Source: Hirschia sp964352025 (lineage in GTDB: Bacteria > Pseudomonadota > Alphaproteobacteria > Caulobacterales > Hyphomonadaceae). Taken from it: a stretch of DNA of 64,000 nt. The stretch is from contig CAYGPZ010000007.1 of NCBI GenBank assembly GCA_964352025.1, forward strand, positions 62,001 through 126,000, written 5' to 3'. The notes under the pieces are model-generated. The model searched no databases. It saw only the letters and a list, made by a program, of their open reading frames with translations, and was not told where the DNA came from. Position 1 is the first letter of the stretch; every line of letters begins with the position of its first letter. The translations under genes and the position numbers were made by a program. Shown one piece after another: positions 61,527 through 64,000 of this stretch.

Positions 61527-62735
61527 ATGACAAATTCTGCATCTCTCCTCTCAGGTTTGAAGGTCGTAGAGTTCACCCATATGGTCATGGGTCCTGCTGC
61601 TGGTCTTATGCTAGCTGATTTAGGAGCAGAAGTAATTAAAGTAGAGCCGGTTGGCGGAGATAAAACGAGACGCTTGCGTGGATCAGGTGCTGGTTATTTT
61701 TCGATGTATAACCGAAATAAGAAAAGTCTATCGATCGATCTAAAGTCTGAAGAAGGCAAGAAGATTGCCCTAAAGCTCATTAGCGAAGCTGATATATTTA
61801 TTGAAAACTTCCGTCCCGGTGCTTTGGACAAATTGGGGTTTGGGTATGAAGACTTATCAAAACTAAACCCTCGCCTCATTTATTGTTCTGAAAAAGGGTT
61901 TCTAAATGGGCCATATTCTCACCGAACAGCACTAGATGAAGTTGCTCAGATGATGGGTGGGTTAGCCTATATGACTGGGCCTCCAAACCGTCCGTTGCGT
62001 GCAGGATCTTCAGTTATTGATGTAACTGGTGGAATGTTCGGCGCGATTGCAGTTCTTGCAGCCCTCAATGAGCGTCATGCTACAAATAAAGGGAAACACG
62101 TTAGTGCTTCATTGTTTGAGACAACAGTTTTCCTCGTTGGACAACACATGGCGCAATACGCAGTCACAGGTCAACCAGCTGCTCCAATGCCTGCACGAAT
62201 TTCAGCATGGGCTGTATACGATGTTTTTGACGTCAAAAATGAAGAAAAAGTATTCGTAGGTGTCGTATCTGACGGGCAGTGGAAATCATTCTGTGCGGCC
62301 TTTGATCTGAAAGATTGGGCAGCCGACGAAAGCCTGTCTGCAAACAACAACCGTGTCGCCCGCAGAGATGAAATCATCCCTGTACTTCGCGAATTATTCT
62401 TACAGTTCACAAAAGACGAGCTTATGGAGCGTCTTGAGCGCACGGGCTTACCATTCGCCCCTATCATGAAACCTGAAGAACTATTCGATGACCCTCACCT
62501 TGTCGAAAGTGGTGGATTGCTAGACATGGAAATACCGGATGGCGGTAAAATAGCGCTTCCAGCCCTTCCAATTGCGATCGATGGTGATCGACCACAATTG
62601 TTTCAGAACCCACCTATGATCGGTGAACATTCCAGTGAGATACTTTCATCAATTGGATTAAACGATGATGAGATACAATCACTTATCTCCAAGGGGCTAA
62701 TAGACGCCCTAGAATCAGAAGAGCCAGCGGAATAA
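61527..62735 (+). CDS. CaiB/BaiF (class III) CoA-transferase 3
   Basis: About 402 residues starting at MTNSASLLSG behind AGGGAG. The family signature LKVVEFTHMVMGPAAGLMLADLGAEVIKVE, FIENFRPGALDKLGFGY and catalytic D165 in SSVIDVTGGMFG are present; IGEHSSEIL marks the C-terminus. It is a third paralogue beside the pair at 30.6-32.9 kb, with its own operator. Partner genes nearby (HMGL-like and LeuCD-like) suggest it activates a branched hydroxy-dicarboxylate. Confidence 0.88.
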   Translation: MTNSASLLSGLKVVEFTHMVMGPAAGLMLADLGAEVIKVEPVGGDKTRRLRGSGAGYFSMYNRNKKSLSIDLKSEEGKKIALKLISEADIFIENFRPGALDKLGFGYEDLSKLNPRLIYCSEKGFLNGPYSHRTALDEVAQMMGGLAYMTGPPNRPLRAGSSVIDVTGGMFGAIAVLAALNERHATNKGKHVSASLFETTVFLVGQHMAQYAVTGQPAAPMPARISAWAVYDVFDVKNEEKVFVGVVSDGQWKSFCAAFDLKDWAADESLSANNNRVARRDEIIPVLRELFLQFTKDELMERLERTGLPFAPIMKPEELFDDPHLVESGGLLDMEIPDGGKIALPALPIAIDGDRPQLFQNPPMIGEHSSEILSSIGLNDDEIQSLISKGLIDALESEEPAE

Positions 62736-62745
62736 CCGCTGGCTC
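62721..62745. other. GC-rich hairpin over the CaiB3 stop codon
   Basis: GAGCCAGCGG (62721-62730) and CCGCTGGCTC (62736-62745) form a 10-bp stem. No proper T run follows on either strand, so it is only a possible terminator between converging genes. Confidence 0.5.
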
Positions 62746-62776
62746 CTTAGCCGAATATATTTTAAACAACTTATTG

Positions 62777-63406
62777 TTAAAATTGCTTTTTTGAATAAAT
62801 CCAAGGGCGTTCTTTGCTATCGCTAGCAAAGAATGCATCGATAATTGCTTCATCCTTGAGCGTCATATCAATTGTACACAAACCTTCTGACAATAATTTC
62901 TTTAGGTAAAACCCTATTTCAAATCGCCCCGTCCAATTCGGCAAGCAGGTAGCTCGTATCGTCTGCGCTTCCAAATCAGCCGACACTTCGCTATCGAAAG
63001 CAACGTCAGCAAGCTTATCAACTTCGTCTTCACTTAAAGTGATTGCCAACAATCCATTGCGCAAACAATTGGCCTGAAAAATTTCTCCAAATGACTTGGC
63101 AATAATCACGCGAATTCCATACTCTTGCAAAGCCCATACGGCATGCTCTCGCGATGAGCCACATCCAAAATTCTTACCAGAAATCAAAATACTGGCATTC
63201 ACCATAGTTGGCTTGTTGAGAACGAAGTCCATATTCGGCTGACGGCTATCTGGTGACACATACCGCCATCCAGCAAACAAACCATCTCCCAATCCCTCAC
63301 GGCTGACGAGCTTCATTTCGCGAGAAGGTATAATCTGATCGGTATCGATATTGTCGATCATTATTGGAGCAGCGACACCAGTATGTGAAATAAATTTCTT
63401 TTTCAT
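62777..63406 (-). CDS. LeuD-type hydro-lyase small subunit
   Basis: About 209 residues starting at MKKKFISHTG; its ATGA overlaps the large-subunit stop, while the longer reading enters the large-subunit gene. The swivel domain has the DNIDTDQIIPSREM loop and the GCGSSREHAVWAL substrate-recognition motif. The family includes isopropylmalate isomerase, dimethylmaleate hydratase and citraconate/maleate hydratases. In a degradation island rather than a leucine operon, a maleate-type hydratase is more likely. Confidence 0.87.
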   Translation of the reverse strand: MKKKFISHTGVAAPIMIDNIDTDQIIPSREMKLVSREGLGDGLFAGWRYVSPDSRQPNMDFVLNKPTMVNASILISGKNFGCGSSREHAVWALQEYGIRVIIAKSFGEIFQANCLRNGLLAITLSEDEVDKLADVAFDSEVSADLEAQTIRATCLPNWTGRFEIGFYLKKLLSEGLCTIDMTLKDEAIIDAFFASDSKERPWIYSKKQF

Positions 63407-64000
63407 CGAGCCTGCCCGTTCTGCTTGTCCAAATCTTCCGGCGTGCAAATAAATCCTGCAATTGCTGAAGCAGCTACTATTGCAGGTCCAGCCAAGTGCG
63501 TCCTAACGCCCGGTCCTTGGCGCCCTTCAAAATTCCTGTTGGTTGAAGAAATAACACGTGTCTGAGGCGCAAATGTTTCTCCTCCAGCATAGAAACACAT
63601 GGCACAACCAGGCTCTCCCCACTCAAACCCTGCATTCTTAAATACTTTGTCAATACCTAGAGCTTCTGCTTCTCGGCGAACAGACTTTGAACCAGGCACG
63701 CAAACTGCGCGTATATTTGGTGAGATTTGCCTTCCTTCAAGAACATTCGCGGCTGCAACCAAATCACTTAGCCGTCCATTTGTACACGAACCAATAAAGG
63801 CTCCACCAATCTCGAAGTCCTTCAGATAATCGCCAACTTCCAAGCCCATATAGTCCAATGCTCTAACGCCAGCATTTTCAGGAATTGGCGCATGAATATT
63901 CATGGACTGCTCTGGGCTAGTCCCCCAACTTACTTGTGGTTCTATTTCTGAAGCGTCTAATTCCAGCTCATATTCAAATGGAGCATTCTCATCGCTAGTC
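63403..64000 (-). CDS. LeuC-type hydro-lyase large subunit, C-terminal part (runs off the right edge)
   Basis: The reading frame continues beyond the ATG at 63903 to the window edge (QVSWGTSPEQS precedes it), so that ATG is internal. Iron-sulfur ligands are visible: GSCTNGRLSDL with one Cys, and PGCAMCFYAGGETF with the other two, plus STNRNFEGRQGPG. It is the aconitase-fold large subunit pairing with the LeuD-type protein. Its substrate is probably a branched maleate-type dicarboxylate rather than isopropylmalate, judged from context only. The N-terminal half is missing from the window. Confidence 0.88.
   Translation of the reverse strand, partial: TSDENAPFEYELELDASEIEPQVSWGTSPEQSMNIHAPIPENAGVRALDYMGLEVGDYLKDFEIGGAFIGSCTNGRLSDLVAAANVLEGRQISPNIRAVCVPGSKSVRREAEALGIDKVFKNAGFEWGEPGCAMCFYAGGETFAPQTRVISSTNRNFEGRQGPGVRTHLAGPAIVAASAIAGFICTPEDLDKQNGQAR

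Noticed and set aside
63403..63903. LeuC-type gene as a complete short gene starting at 63903
   Set aside because: The frame continues upstream with the family motif WGTSPEQ to the window edge, so the ATG at 63903 is internal and the gene is only truncated by the window.
62777..64000. LeuCD as leucine biosynthesis genes
   Set aside because: No leuB or leuA gene is visible in the window, and the surrounding genes are CoA-transferase, HMG-CoA-lyase-like and transporter genes. This cannot be fully excluded because the upstream side is outside the window.

Overview
The window looks like a chromosomal segment of a marine-type alphaproteobacterium, perhaps of the Caulobacterales/Hyphomonadaceae. 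This rests on moderate GC, three long TonB-dependent receptors of the sphingomonad/caulobacter style, an aminotransferase next to homoserine dehydrogenase, and many lipoproteins and VOC proteins. The placement is an inference. No tRNA, rRNA, CRISPR array, transposase or prophage gene was seen.

Region 1 (1-5.9 kb) is housekeeping. It holds the start of homoserine dehydrogenase, an AlaC/DapL-type aminotransferase, a small lipoprotein, a two-helix membrane protein, and a three-gene operon (glycerate kinase-like, MpgP/GpgP-type HAD phosphatase, GpgS-type glycosyltransferase) that probably makes a glycosylglycerate compatible solute.

Region 2 (about 5.9-64 kb, running off the right edge) is one very large catabolic island. 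It contains three TonB-dependent receptors, an MFS carrier and a sodium:solute symporter. Probable amide and imide enzymes are an isochorismatase-fold amidohydrolase, three polysaccharide-deacetylase/PuuE-type proteins, a nitrilase-fold protein and an amidase-signature enzyme. Redox enzymes are a GlcD-type FAD oxidase, an aldehyde dehydrogenase, an SDR, an MDR reductase and a lipoprotein amine oxidase. CoA and dicarboxylate enzymes are a PaaK-like ligase, an acetyl-CoA hydrolase-type CoA-transferase, three CaiB/BaiF CoA-transferases, an acyl-CoA dehydrogenase, a MaoC hydratase, a CitE-type lyase, an enoyl-CoA hydratase, an HMG-CoA-lyase-like enzyme, two MmgE/PrpD proteins and a LeuC/LeuD-type hydro-lyase. 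There are also five VOC proteins, four of which look exported.

The island is tied together by a palindrome, consensus AAATGRTATAYCWTTT. I find 16 copies or near-copies, all intergenic or at a start codon, and almost every operon of the island has one. Two GntR/HutC (UTRA) regulators are encoded inside it and are the natural candidates to bind it. The site even supplies the ATG of the CoA-transferase gene.

My reading of the chemistry is a hypothesis: uptake of a large or poorly soluble substrate through TonB receptors, oxidative breakage, opening of a cyclic imide or amide, conversion of the resulting substituted maleate/citraconate-type dicarboxylate by hydro-lyases, CoA activation, and cleavage by CitE- and HMGL-type lyases to central metabolites. 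Multiple paralogues of the same step fit a substrate that yields several similar fragments. A tetrapyrrole or bilin giving differently substituted maleimides is one such substrate; weak support comes from a HapK/RedY-like protein, HemJ-reminiscent membrane proteins and a tentative CpcT/CpeT-like lipoprotein.

An AT-rich lipoprotein gene with two C-terminal repeats, preceded by a 127-bp multi-hairpin repeat element (41.1-42.9 kb), looks like an insertion into this island.
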